Notes under the pieces: generated by a model
Database searches by the model: none
Told to the model about the DNA's origin: nothing
The model's input: the letters and a program-made list of their open reading frames with translations, nothing else
Part shown: positions 47,201 to 57,788 of the stretch, piece by piece
Layout: the number at the start of each line of letters is the position of its first letter
Position numbering within the stretch: position 1 is the stretch's first letter
Source: Rhizophagus clarus
Taxonomy: Eukaryota > Glomeromycota > Glomeromycetes > Glomerales > Glomeraceae
DNA: 64,000 nucleotides
Direction of reading: 5' to 3'
NCBI GenBank assembly: GCA_015698045.1
Contig: BLAL01000255.1
Coordinates: 250,501 to 314,500, forward strand
Made by a program: the position numbers and the translations under genes

Positions 47201-49927
47201 ATAATAACAATAGAATAAAAGATTCATTACTTTTTCATCACCATTTTCTGCTGCTTTTTGACACCAGTAAAAGGCTTTCTCTAAATTTTCTTCCGTTCCT
47301 TTTCCATATTTATGAAAAATGGCTAAATTACGCATTGCTCTAATATTACCATTTTCTGCCGCTTTTTGATACCAATAAAAGGCTATTTCTAAATTCTTTT
47401 CTGTACCTTCACCATGATCATAGCAATAAGCTAAATTAAACATTGCTACTTCATTATTATTTTCTGTTTCTGCCGCTTTTTGATACCAGTAAAAGGCTTT
47501 TTCTAAATTCTTTTCTGTTTTCCATCCAAAATAATGGCAATTAGCTAAATTTAACATTGCCATTTCATTATCATTTTCTGCAGCTTTTTGATACCAGTAA
47601 AAGGCCTTTTCTTTTATTCCTTTTCCATTTTCATAACAATTGGCTAAATTAAACATTACTATTTCATTATTATTTTCTGGAACTTTTTGACACCAGTAAA
47701 AGGATTTTTCTAAATTCTTTTCTGTTCCCCATCCAAAATAATAACAATCAGCTAAACTTAGCATTGCTATTTCATTACCATTTTCTGCAGCTTTTTGATA
47801 CCAGTAAAAGGCTTTTTTTAAATTCTTTTTTGTTCCTTTTTCATAGTAATAACAATTAGCTAAATTATACATTGCATGTTTATTGGCATTTTCTGCAGCT
47901 TTTTGATACCAGTAAAATGCTTTTTCCAAATTTTTTTCAGTTCCTTTTCCATTTTCATAACAATTGGCTAAATTAAACATCGCTACTTCATTATTATTTT
48001 CTGCAGCTTTTTGATACCAGTAAAATGCTTTTTCCAAATTCTTTTCTGTTCCATTTCCTTTTTTATATCGACTAGCTAAATTATTCATAGCTTTAACATG
48101 ATTTTTATATGCTGCTTTTTGATACCAATAAAAGACTTTTTCTAAATTCTTTTCTGTACCTTCTCCATGATCATAGCAATGAGCTAAATTAAACATTGCT
48201 TCTTCATTATTGTTTTCTGTTTCTGCCGCTTTTTGATACCAGTAAAAGGCTTTTTCTAAATTCTTTTCTGTTTTCCATCCAAAATAATGGCAATTAGCTA
48301 AATTTAGCATTGCCATTTCATTATCATTTTTTGCAGCTTTTTGATACCAGTAAAAGGCCTTTTCCATATTCTTTTCCGTTCCTTTTCCATTTTCATAACA
48401 ATTGGCTAAATTAAACATTGCTATTTCATTATTATTTTCTGCAGCTTTTTGACACCAGTAAAAGGATTTTTCTAAATTCTTTTCAATTCCCCATCCAAAA
48501 TAATAACAATCAGTTAAACTTAGCATTGCTATTTCATTACCATTTTCTGCAGCTTTTTGGTACCAGTAAAATGCTTTTTTTAAATTCTTTTCTATTCCTT
48601 CTCCTTTTTTATAGCAATTAGCTAATTTATTCATTGCTTTAATATTATCATTTTCTACCGCTTTTTGACACCAGTGAAAGGCCTTTTCTAAATTCATTTC
48701 TGTTCCTTTTCCATCATAATAACAATTAGCTAAATAATACATTGCTTCTTCTTCACCATTTTCTGCAGCCTTTTGATACCAGTAAAAGGCCTTTTTCATA
48801 TTCTTTTCTGCTCCTTTTCCATTTTCATAACAATTGGCTAAATTAAACATTGCTACTTCATCATTATTTTCTGCAGCTTTTTGATACCAGTAAAGTGCCT
48901 TTCCTAAATTCTTCTCTGTTCCTTCTCCATCATAATAACAATTAGCCAAATTATTCATCGCTGCTTTGTCACCATTTTCTACTGCTTTTTGACACCAGTG
49001 AAAGGCCTTTTCTAAATTCATTTCTGTTCCTTTTCCATCATAATAACAATTAGCTAAATGATACATTGCTACTTCATCCCCATTTTCTGCTGCTTTTTGA
49101 TACCAGTAAAAGGCCTTTTCCATATTCTTTTCTGTTCCTTTTCCATTTTTATAACAATTGGCTAAATTAAACATTGCTATTTGATCATTATTTTCTGCAG
49201 CTTTTTGGTACAAGTAAAAGGCTTTTTCTAAATTCTTTTTTGTACCTTCTCCACTATAATAGCAATTAGCTAAATAATTCATTGCTACTTCATCTCCATT
49301 TTCTACTGCTTTTTTATACCAGTGAAAGGCTTCTTCTAAATTCTTTTCTGTACCTTCTCCATCATAATAGCAATTAGCTAATTTATTCATTGCTGCTTCA
49401 TCACCATTTTCTGCAGATTTTTGATACCAGTAAAGTGCTTCTTCTAAATTCTTCTCTATTCCTTCTCCATTGTAATAACAATTAGCCAAATTATTCATCG
49501 CTACTTTATCACCATTTTCTACCGCTTTTTGACACCAGTGAAAGGCTTCTTCTAAATTCTTTTCTGTTCCTTCTCCATTATAATAACAATAGAATAAAAT
49601 ATTCATTATTTTTTCACCACAATTTTCTGCTGCTTTTTGGCACCAGTAAAAGGCTTTTTCTAAATTCTTTTCTGTACCCTCTCCATCATAATAGCAATTA
49701 GCTAAATAATTCATTGCTTCCTCATTACCACTTTCTGCTGCTTTTTGATACCAGTTGAATGCTTTTTCTAAATTCTTTTTTGTTCCTTTTCCATTTTTAT
49801 AACTATTGGCTAAACTATTCATTGCTTTTTTATTACCATTTTTTGCTGCTGTTAGATACAGGCGGAAAGTAATAACATTGGGCAGGGTTTTGGAAAAGTT
49901 CGGCATTTTGAATTTTTTTTTTTCCAT
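44252..49927 (-). CDS. Sel1-repeat array with C-terminal TKL-type kinase, 1859 residues
   Basis: Two exons, 49927-45230 and 45133-44252, joined over a 96-bp intron (GTAATG...TTTTATAG); lengths 4698 and 882 keep frame. Exon 2 begins with TTG, so it is not a separate gene. Residues about 25-1435 hold some 38-39 Sel1 repeats (EKNLEKAFYWYQKAAENGNE consensus). A four-cysteine ribbon follows (C1445, C1448, C1458, C1461). The kinase spans about 1505-1790: Gly loop DKGGFSEIYKA (about 1514), Lys1551 in EVILK, catalytic loop HGDFHDGN (1644-1651, HGD instead of HRD), DLG in place of DFG (1665), APE (about 1690). The intron falls in the N-lobe. The tail is Ser/Thr-rich. Key residues are kept, so activity is plausible; role inferred as signalling. 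Confidence 0.88.
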
Positions 49928-50061
49928 TATTTTAAATAAAATCTGGGAAATGGTATTTATGTCGTGACAGAGATCTTATTAACGTCTATATATATAGATG
50001 ATTGATACATTAGGATGTCCAAATTGACTGACTTAATTTGGTTTGAATTAATAAATTTGCA

Positions 50062-50740
50062 GATCACTCGGCAAAAAGAAACATAGTGTCCATATGACCA
50101 TATACAGTGCATGTTTAAAATTAAGTTTTTTGATTAAACAGGTTATTTATTAATAGATTCATAGGCAAAGACTACAAAGATATATTTACAGTATTCAGAA
50201 AATAACACAAAACTCTAATTTTTTTTTTTTTGAATTAAGTTATTTTAACTTGATTAAACACCGAACTTATTATTAAAATGCTGTGATGAAGGAAGCGCAG
50301 CAGAAAAATAAGTATCATCAATTAGAAATACCGAATAAAAATAGACATTGTTTATTTTGAACGTTGATATTTTTCTGATAAGACCTATAAAAAAAATAAA
50401 ACAAAGACTCTGTTGATCACTCGACCAAAAAAAAACAACATATGACCATGTACAGTATATGAAACAGGGTGTTTTTTTGATTAAACAGATTTTTTATTAA
50501 AGAATATTTTAAATTCATAGGCGAAGACTATAAAGATATATTTATATATACTAGTATTCAGAAAATAACACAAAACTCTAATTTTTTTTTTATTTAACTT
50601 GATTAAACATCGAACTTATTATTAAAATGTTGTGATGAAAAACCGAATATTAAAAAAATATCATCAATTAGAAATACCGAATAAAAATAGACATTGTCTA
50701 TTTTTAACGTTAATATTTTTCTGATAAGACCTATAAAAAA
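50062..50740 (+). repeat. Tandem duplication, 353-bp period
   Basis: Units begin at GATCACTCG 50062 and 50415. Both continue with ATATGACCAT, TTTTGATTAAACAG, CAGAAAATAACACAAAACTC and TACCGAATAAAAATAGACAT, ending at TTTTTCTGATAAGACCTATA. Not coding. Upstream of the Sel1-kinase gene. Confidence 0.85.
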
Positions 50741-51186
50741 TTATGTCCGAATATTTTTTTTTATATCAGTTGTATCTAAAATTACTGCATGATCGGCAGG
50801 GGTTGACATGATCGTTTCGAAAAATTTGAATAAATCTATATTGAAGTTTTGAATTCCACAAGCCTTTATTTTATCGGTTCAATTAGATCATGTTTCCTTA
50901 ACAATCTTTAGTCAAACAATAATGAGGAGATGGTACTAAACCGTTTTAACTACGAAAAATCATTTTTGCAGAGTATGCTTTATTGTAAAACGGTTACACA
51001 AAAATGCTTACGTCATAAATGAAATAGCGGAAAACATATTACTTATTATAATATGATAAAAAGAAACATCTTAAGAAATATTACGGAAGCCCTTGTATTA
51101 CTTTCGTACGAAAATTGATAAACACAATAATACCTTATTATTGTCCGGAGCGAAACGAGAAACAATATATGTTTACGCATCATGAA

Positions 51187-51206
51187 AAGAGATCACGTGA
51201 TCTCTT
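51187..51206. repeat. 20-bp perfect palindrome with CACGTG core
   Basis: AAGAGATCACGTGATCTCTT, exactly at the left edge of repeat C copy 2 and absent from copy 1. CACGTG is the E-box core bound by bHLH factors, but function here is unproven. Confidence 0.85.
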
Positions 51207-52578
51207 ACAGAATAAAATCACATGTTTCAATATTAGTGAAATACAAGAGGTGTCAATCATTAATAATTGATGTAACATTAAAGACTACTTATCATTTGCG
51301 CATAGGTAAAGTATCTAATTCAGTTTCGTGATCATTGTATTCATGCAGTATTCATGTCATAACAGTTTCATAGTATACTTTTTATTTCAGGGAACTTAGC
51401 GTCTTTGCTTCGTTTACTTTAATTTACTACCAGATTATCTACACTATTATATTTTATAATGACACATGTGCTTTAACCAGGTTCACTAATTTTTATATTA
51501 AGATGAAATATGTACATTTGTAAATATTGCGACAGTTATCACACATGATTATTTTATTTCCATTTCTTTGAATGAGATAAAAAAGAAATTGTTCTTCGTT
51601 GTAAGAAAAATACTAAAATGAAATATGGGTGAAAAATATGTACATGCAAGACATATTAATTATATTACTCAGAAACCTTTTAGTAAAAATTTATAGTTAT
51701 ATTCTCATGTAATAATTGTAATATGAAAACCTTTTTATAATATTTTTTATATCGGTTGAACATGTTTTCGGCACCCTTTCCAACATTTTCGTCTTCCAGA
51801 ATTAACATAATAAAGACAAATTAATTAAAAATATTAAAAAAAACATTATGTTAAAATCACAAATTACTTCTAAATTTACACCTAATGGATTCTTTGAGTT
51901 ATTTAAGTTAACCCACTGGTGAGATATAATATAGCACAAACGGTCTCAACAGTGGTAAATAATGGGAAATTTTTTTATGGTTGGATTGAATTTTTGATTA
52001 GCTATTTCAATACTATTCCACAAATTAAAATCGACATTACTTTATTTTGAGTTGAGATAAAATCGGCAATGTAGAAATTAAATTAAAATGACTGATAGTA
52101 AATGAAGGATCCTAGTTGATAAATTTATGAAAAAGGACATGGTGTGTATTATCTGTACGCTAGAATGGCAATGACCTTTACGACGAGCGGGATTCATATT
52201 GCCTTTAACTTCTGCTGCAAAGCCAAAAATCCAATAAAAAAAAGAAAATTTTATAAATAAATATTTTATAAAAAAAAATATTACAAAAGAAAAAAATAAA
52301 AACTAATTTAAAAACATCATATTAAAAATAAGTTTTTCTCCAAATCATAAAAGAACAGAACAAATTATTATTACATTTCAAATAACTTTCCCATTAATTA
52401 TACTGTATTAAAAAATTCTAAAAATCAATTATTATTTTTTTTTTAAAAAAAAGCATCTCCAATAAAAAAGAAAAATGACAATTAATTTTTTTTTACAAAG
52501 GGAAGACATTGAGCAAAAACGAGCCTTGCTTCCAAACTTATCTCAAAATCCATAGTCCACAAAAAAACAATCTTATAA
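51205..52578 (+). repeat. 1.4-kb direct repeat C, copy 2
   Basis: Partner of 41440-42885, about 70 bp shorter mainly from a loss near 51643. The segment 51643-51706 is inverted relative to 41961-42021. The micro-exon-like array does not follow this copy. Confidence 0.9.
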
Positions 52579-53185
52579 TAAAAGAAAAAGAAAGAACGCT
52601 AATAACGTCAGTTCTTAAAAAAATTAAAAATGATGCACCTTGTTTACTTTAGGGTGCGATTAAATCCCTCTAAAAAAAAGATAATGCCAATTACATTCTT
52701 AAAAAGTTTCAAAAATTCCAATTCGTAAAAGTTTACTTAATTTATCTTATAAAACAATTCAAGAAAATGAAACTTATTACAAATGTTCAAAATTATTTTA
52801 TATTATTTTATTTTAACTAAATAAATATTTTTTTTATCAACAAGATATTAAAAATTATTTGCCACTGTATAATATTTAATAATACGATAATTATAACCCA
52901 AATTACGGTAGTAGCGATCCGTCATCTGGCAATCCAGATCATCTGACCTATTATCCAATCCTATGGCGGATAACGGATAGAATTTTGGGAGATAATCCGT
53001 ACCCAGATTATCTGACGGATAGTCCAACATATCCATATGATCTGTATGGTGTTATAACGTTCAATAAATAATATGTTCACACGTCATCTACACGTTCTTT
53101 ACGCACTTTATTTCCTTTTAAAAAACATTTTTATCCGCAACAAAGCATTTTATTCCTAAAAAATATCTTAATTCTACAATAAAAC
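52579..53185. other. AT-rich; short GGATAATCC-type repeat region
   Basis: At about 52880-53040 GATAATCCGT, GATTATCTGACGGAT and related words recur in both directions, suggesting a small inverted element. The minus frame there is judged non-genic. Confidence 0.4.
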
Positions 53186-53276
53186 ATGCCTGCTAAAAAG
53201 AGACAGCAACCAACATTATTTCCTCAACTCCCACTAATAAAACAACACGTTCCTCTGATCCTACCTCTTCAGTTTC

Positions 53277-53450
53277 TCAAGATAACAATAACATTAATTC
53301 TCAAATAACAATAGTATTAATTTTCAAGATAGCAATAATATTAATTCTCAAGAAAACAATAATATTAATTCTCAAGATAACAATGATATTAATTCTCAAG
53401 ATAACAATGATATTAATTCTCAAGATAACAATAATATTATTTCTCAAGGT
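53277..53450 (+). repeat. 24-bp tandem repeat in the hAT pseudogene
   Basis: Unit CAAGATAACAATRATATTAATTCT, about seven imperfect copies, encoding QDNNNINS in one frame. Confidence 0.8.
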
Positions 53451-53554
53451 AATAAAGTTCCTCAAGATCAAGATAATGAAGATCAGTTGTTCATTTAGAT
53501 ATGATGAATAAAACTAGTTTGGTATGGGTATTTTTCGTCAAGAACTTCATAAAG

Positions 53555-55082
53555 CCCTATAAAAAAATTGGATAAGGAATTTATACGTTTTTTTATACGG
53601 AAAAAGTCATATGAATATTGTATGATTATCGTATAATAAACGTAGAATTTTCCGTAAAAAATATACAGTATACGTAAAAAAATACGTGATACAGAAATCT
53701 GTCCAATTCCGTATCATAAAATTACGGTTTATATACTGAAAAATACTGAAAATTACATAAATTATACGTTTTTTTAACGTAATTTATAATACAAATTTTA
53801 TTATTTAATTTTAATTTTTAAATGATAATATTTTCATTGAATATGTTTTATTATATTATTAAATCAATATTTAAATAATAATTAAATAAATAATATTTTA
53901 TTTAATACAAATATTTCATTTCTTATTACATTTCTTTAACTTTATTAAAAACCAAACTCCCTCCTATATTACAGTAATTCTAGAATTATCCTATGCTAGT
54001 CTCCAAGAGTTGGCATTCCTGCAAAAAAAAAAACATGAAAAAAACAACCCACAAAAGAAATCAACTCACGAAAAAATAAATCAACCTGCAAGAAAGAAAT
54101 CAACTCACAAAGAAAGTAACCAACTCATAAAAAAAAAAATCAACCCACGAAAAGGAAATAACTTACAAAAAGAACTGTCCTACAACAGAGAAAAAGAAGT
54201 CTCAAAACTGATCTACTACAAAAAGAGAAACTAAATTACCTACAAAAGTAAAAAAATCTGGAATTAACCTACAAAAAAAGAAAGTCTTTGAAGCATCTTA
54301 CAAAAAAAAAAGAATGAACTAACTCACAAAAGAAAAGAAACCTGAACCTGATCTTTAAAATGAAAAAGACTCTCACCCTATAAGAAAATTAAACAAAAAA
54401 AAATATTAAATTCAATGTAAAAAAATTATCTTTAACGAAAAAAAAAATATTTACAAAAGAAAGGAAGAAAGGGGAGCGAGGTGCGTGGGTGGAAAATGAA
54501 TAATAAAAACAAAAAAAAGTTTTTAACAAAGTTGGGAAAATAAAGAGAAATAAAAATAGGGAATAAAAAATAGAAAGAACCAAAAACGAAAACTTTTTTA
54601 AAAAAAAAAATGGAAAAAAAAAAAATTTTTTAAAAAGGGGGGGAGGGGAATAAAGAGTAGAATAGAAAGAAAAAATTTGTTATTTTTTATTAAAAGAAAG
54701 GAGTAGCGGGTGAGAAGAAAATCAAGAGAAAAAAAAAATATTTTTAGAAGAAAGTTAGAGGGAGAAGAGAAAAAAAAAAAAATATGGGAAATAAAAAAAG
54801 GAGGGTATAAATAAAAAATGGGGAGGAAAACAAAAAACGTATCATAACAAAACAATAATCACATGATCTTGTGTTATGATACCTGACAATAAAATTGTTA
54901 AGTTTAAAAATTCCGTATAAATTCCGTATAGGCGTATACATTCCGTATATATTAATTTTTTTGAAAAAATGTTCAAAAATGAATTGTGTATTAAATATAC
55001 GGAATTGCTATACGGAATCTATAAAAATGTATGATAAATGTATACGAAATGCATCATTTTCATATACGGATTTCTTATAGGG
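53555..55082. mobile_element. 1528-bp deletion derivative of the tyrosine-recombinase element
   Basis: Ends CCCTATAAAAAAA (53555) and TTTCTTATAGGG (to 55082) are inverted, and AAG flanks both (53552-53554, 55083-55085). From 53981 on it matches 30136-31575 and keeps the start codon and first codons of the recombinase frame near 54008, after which the rest of that gene is missing. The remaining 426 bp (53555-53980) are rich in ATACG/CGTAT. It sits inside the hAT pseudogene, which reads on at either side. Confidence 0.7.
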
Positions 55083-55802
55083 AAGAAGGAGAAAGGTGGG
55101 TAAAATACACTATATGTAAAATTGAAGTATTAATTAATAAAGAATGTGGGAGAGCATATTGAACTGGATCCTCAACTGGTAATCTTATTGGACATTTGTA
55201 TGCTGAGCATGGAATTACGAAGACTAATCCATTTCCGAAAAAGGTATTTTATTCTTTATATACATATCAGCTGATCAGAAAGGTCTCCATAATTTTATAT
55301 ACTAATGACAATAAAGTAACCCATCAGTTATATAATGAACCCATCAACTAAGCTTAAATATTAATAAATCAGCCGATATGATAAGGATAATCATTTTTAA
55401 AATTAATGTGTATTGATAATTGTTATAAAAATAATAGCCAACCCAAACAACTCTTCAAAATTTCAGTGGGTACAACCAACCTGTTCGGCCTCATAATGAA
55501 AAAATGCAGTGCGAATTACTTAAGTTACTTGTTAACTGACTTATTGCAGACTCCCAACCATTAATTATTGTCCAAAGTGTATTTTTCTGTGAGTTTATGA
55601 ATGAACTGGACCCAGCATTTCATATTCCAGATGTTAAACTAGTTAAACGAATGATTCATCTTGCCCACAATCACTCAGTTCCATTATTACGTGATAATCT
55701 TAAACAAAATGTAATTAAGGTGTCTCTTACTATGGATTTTGGACAGGAAAAAACTGACAAGGTTTTATTGGAATTACTTGTGTATACATCCCTATGAAAA
55801 AA

Positions 55803-56035
55803 GATCATACAATAATTGTGCAATATTTGTTCAAGTCCGTGTGGAAATCATCCAGTTTTTGCAGTTTTTTGGATAAAAATAGCCATTCAGACTTTTATAG
55901 CGTATTAAATGTGTGCGATTTTTGTACAATTGAAAATTTAACGTACAGAAATCGTTCAATTTATGTACAATAAAAATTTTTATGATATAAAATGTGTGCA
56001 ATTATTATACAATTTTAAAAATAAACTTAAATTTA
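55803..56035 (+). repeat. Direct repeat D, copy 1
   Basis: Matches 56283-56495 (480-bp spacing): GTGCAATATTTGTTCAAGT, TTGCAGTTTTTTGGA, TTGTACAATTGAAAAT. Many GTACAAT/GTGCAAT words. Not coding. Confidence 0.75.
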
Positions 56036-56147
56036 GAATACAGAAAGCGTTCAATTTTTGTACAATCGTACAATAAACAAAAATGTATAGTAATTATGCA
56101 GTTTTAGATGGCATTGTACCAGTCTTAATTATGAGTTGTGAATAAAG

Positions 56148-56230
56148 ATGACAATTTAAAATAAACATGATCTCAAGCGCAATCACATCAGACCATTTTT
56201 ACAATCTAAAGACAAAAATATTATTATACA
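56148..56230 (+). repeat. Short dispersed repeat E, copy 1
   Basis: Direct match to 61262-61360: GACAAT(T/C)TAAA, AAACATGA(T/C)CTCAAGC, ACCATTTTTACAA, ATCTAAAGACAAAAATAT. Confidence 0.7.
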
Positions 56231-56282
56231 AAATTTAAAGATTTTTAATAAAATTTTCGCTTATTATTAAATCACTAGCTAT

Positions 56283-56495
56283 GATCATCCAATATTTGTG
56301 CAATATTTGTTCAAGTTCATACAACTTTTGCAGTTTTTTGGACAAAAATAGCTATGGCGATTTTATAGTGTATTAAAAGTATGCGAGGTTTGTACAATTG
56401 AAAATAAAACTTAAATTAAGTATACAGAAAACGTTCAATTTATATGCAATAAAAAGTTTAGGATATAAAAATTGTGCGATTATTGTACAATTTGA
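56283..56495 (+). repeat. Direct repeat D, copy 2
   Basis: Second unit of the pair starting at 55803, with similar divergence along its length. Confidence 0.75.
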
Positions 56496-56976
56496 AAATA
56501 TGCGTTCAAATTTTAGTGGTATGATGGTGATCCAGTATATGCTATTATACTTTAATTGTGAATTGCGAATGTATTTATTCCTAAAAAGTAATAATACATG
56601 CGCTGTTTACCCATTTATTATTTGTGGCCACAAACTATTTAAAGTGATGAATCATCTAAACTTCTTTCCCAGAATTTTTTAAGCATTTTACAACTGCAAC
56701 GTAAATTTCTTTACCTATATTCAAAGACACCTTCCAATAACTATGCTATTATAGTATTTTAGTCGAGGTTTAAGAAAATTGGTATGTTTCAACCTCACTA
56801 ACCTTTCTCTGGCTATATGCAGTTTATTGTAGGTATGAAGGTATCATCAAGCTTCCAATACTATGTTCTCTTCACTTATATTGAGTGTCATATGTAATTT
56901 AGTAAGGATATTTTATAAGGTTTAGTTAATATTAGTAGTAACTCAATGTATTTATTTTAAATTATAATAAAATTCG

Positions 56977-57160
56977 CGCGTTTACTAATATTTATTTAAT
57001 ATAACCATGACTCAACCGTGCCACTGCCGCGTTTATTAATATTCATTTATTATCATTTAACCGTGACTCAACCGTATCTTATTATAGCAGAACCGTGTTT
57101 ATTAATATTCGTCTAGTATTATTTAACCGTGGCATAACCATGTGTTTTTTTTCAGATAAT
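56977..57160 (+). repeat. Terminal array of TTTAACCGTGACTCAACCGT units, left
   Basis: Three diverged units of 51-66 bp, each with CGTTTATTAATATTC and AACCGTGACTCAACCG-like words. The inverted form recurs at 62888-62990. Confidence 0.65.
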
Positions 57161-57204
57161 TTTTTCTGTGTAATATTATTTTTACTTTTTTCGAATTAAA
57201 TTTT

Positions 57205-57715
57205 TTTTTTATTAATGAGTAATGGCATTATTTTTTTTACAATGAGTGATGGTTCTACTTTCTCGGATTAATTTATTTTTTTTGTTAATGAGTAATGGTA
57301 TTATTTTTTTTTTCAGTTAATGTGTTTTTACTTTCTTGGATTAATTTTTTTTTTTATAATGAGTAATGGTATTATTTCTTTTTCAGTTAATGTGCTTTTA
57401 CTTTCTTGGATTAATTTATTTTTTTTTATTAATGAGTAATGGTATTATTTTTTTTCAGTTAATGTGCTTTTACTTTCTCGGATTAATTTATTTTTTTTGT
57501 TAATGAGTAATGGTATTATTTTTTTTTCAGTTAGTGTACTTTTACTTTCTCAGATTAATTTTTTTTTTTTTTATAATGAGTAATGGTATTATTTTTTTTC
57601 AGTTAATGTGCTTTTACTTTCTCGGATTAATTTATTTTTTTTGTTAATGAGTAACGGTATTATTTTTTTTTTTTCAGTTAATGTGCTTTTACTTTTTTGG
57701 ATTAATTTTTTTTTT
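57205..57715 (+). repeat. Tandem array, about 65-bp unit
   Basis: About seven to eight units of TGAGTAATGGTATTATT, T-run, CAGTTAATGTGCTTTTAC, TTTCTCGGATTAATTT. Each contains a T-run followed by CAG, like a 3' splice site. Lies just upstream of the Myb/SANT-like pseudogene. Confidence 0.9.
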
Positions 57716-57788
57716 AATTTATAAAAATACTTTATTCACGTAAAATTTTATTAATTTATTCACATAAAAATTTTACAATTTATCTAAA

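Larger units (their letters stand above)
53186..55797 (+). pseudogene. BED-finger hAT transposase N-terminal part, split by an element
   Basis: ATG at 53186 opens PAKKRQQPTLF, then, one frame over, a Ser/Asn/Gln region made by a 24-bp repeat. KTSLVWVFFVKNFIK leads to the insertion at 53555-55082. Beyond it the frame resumes with EEGERWVKYTICKIEVLINK, GSSTGNLIGHLYAEHGITK, a BED-type zinc finger (CxxC then HxxxxH). A donor GTATTT at about 55242 and acceptor TTTCAG at about 55467 precede DSQPLIIVQSVFFCEFMNEL and KLVKRMIHLAHNHSVPLLRD, typical of the hAT segment before the catalytic core. It ends at 55797 after VSLTMDFG. Frameshift, stops and insertion make it dead; the catalytic part is missing. 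Confidence 0.65.

Noticed and set aside
45673..48621. Plus-strand Leu/Phe-rich frames inside the Sel1-kinase gene
   Set aside because: Antisense shadows of the repeat array; repeated in the same pattern as the repeats.
45206..49927. 108-111-bp tandem periodicity resembling a CRISPR array or satellite
   Set aside because: Periodicity is the codon image of Sel1 repeats in one open frame; no short repeat with unique spacers.
31207..54941. Related Phe/Leu-rich minus frames at 31207-31545 and 54744-54941 as a conserved small membrane protein
   Set aside because: Similarity follows from the shared repeat DNA; the frames differ in start and length and are homopolymer-driven.
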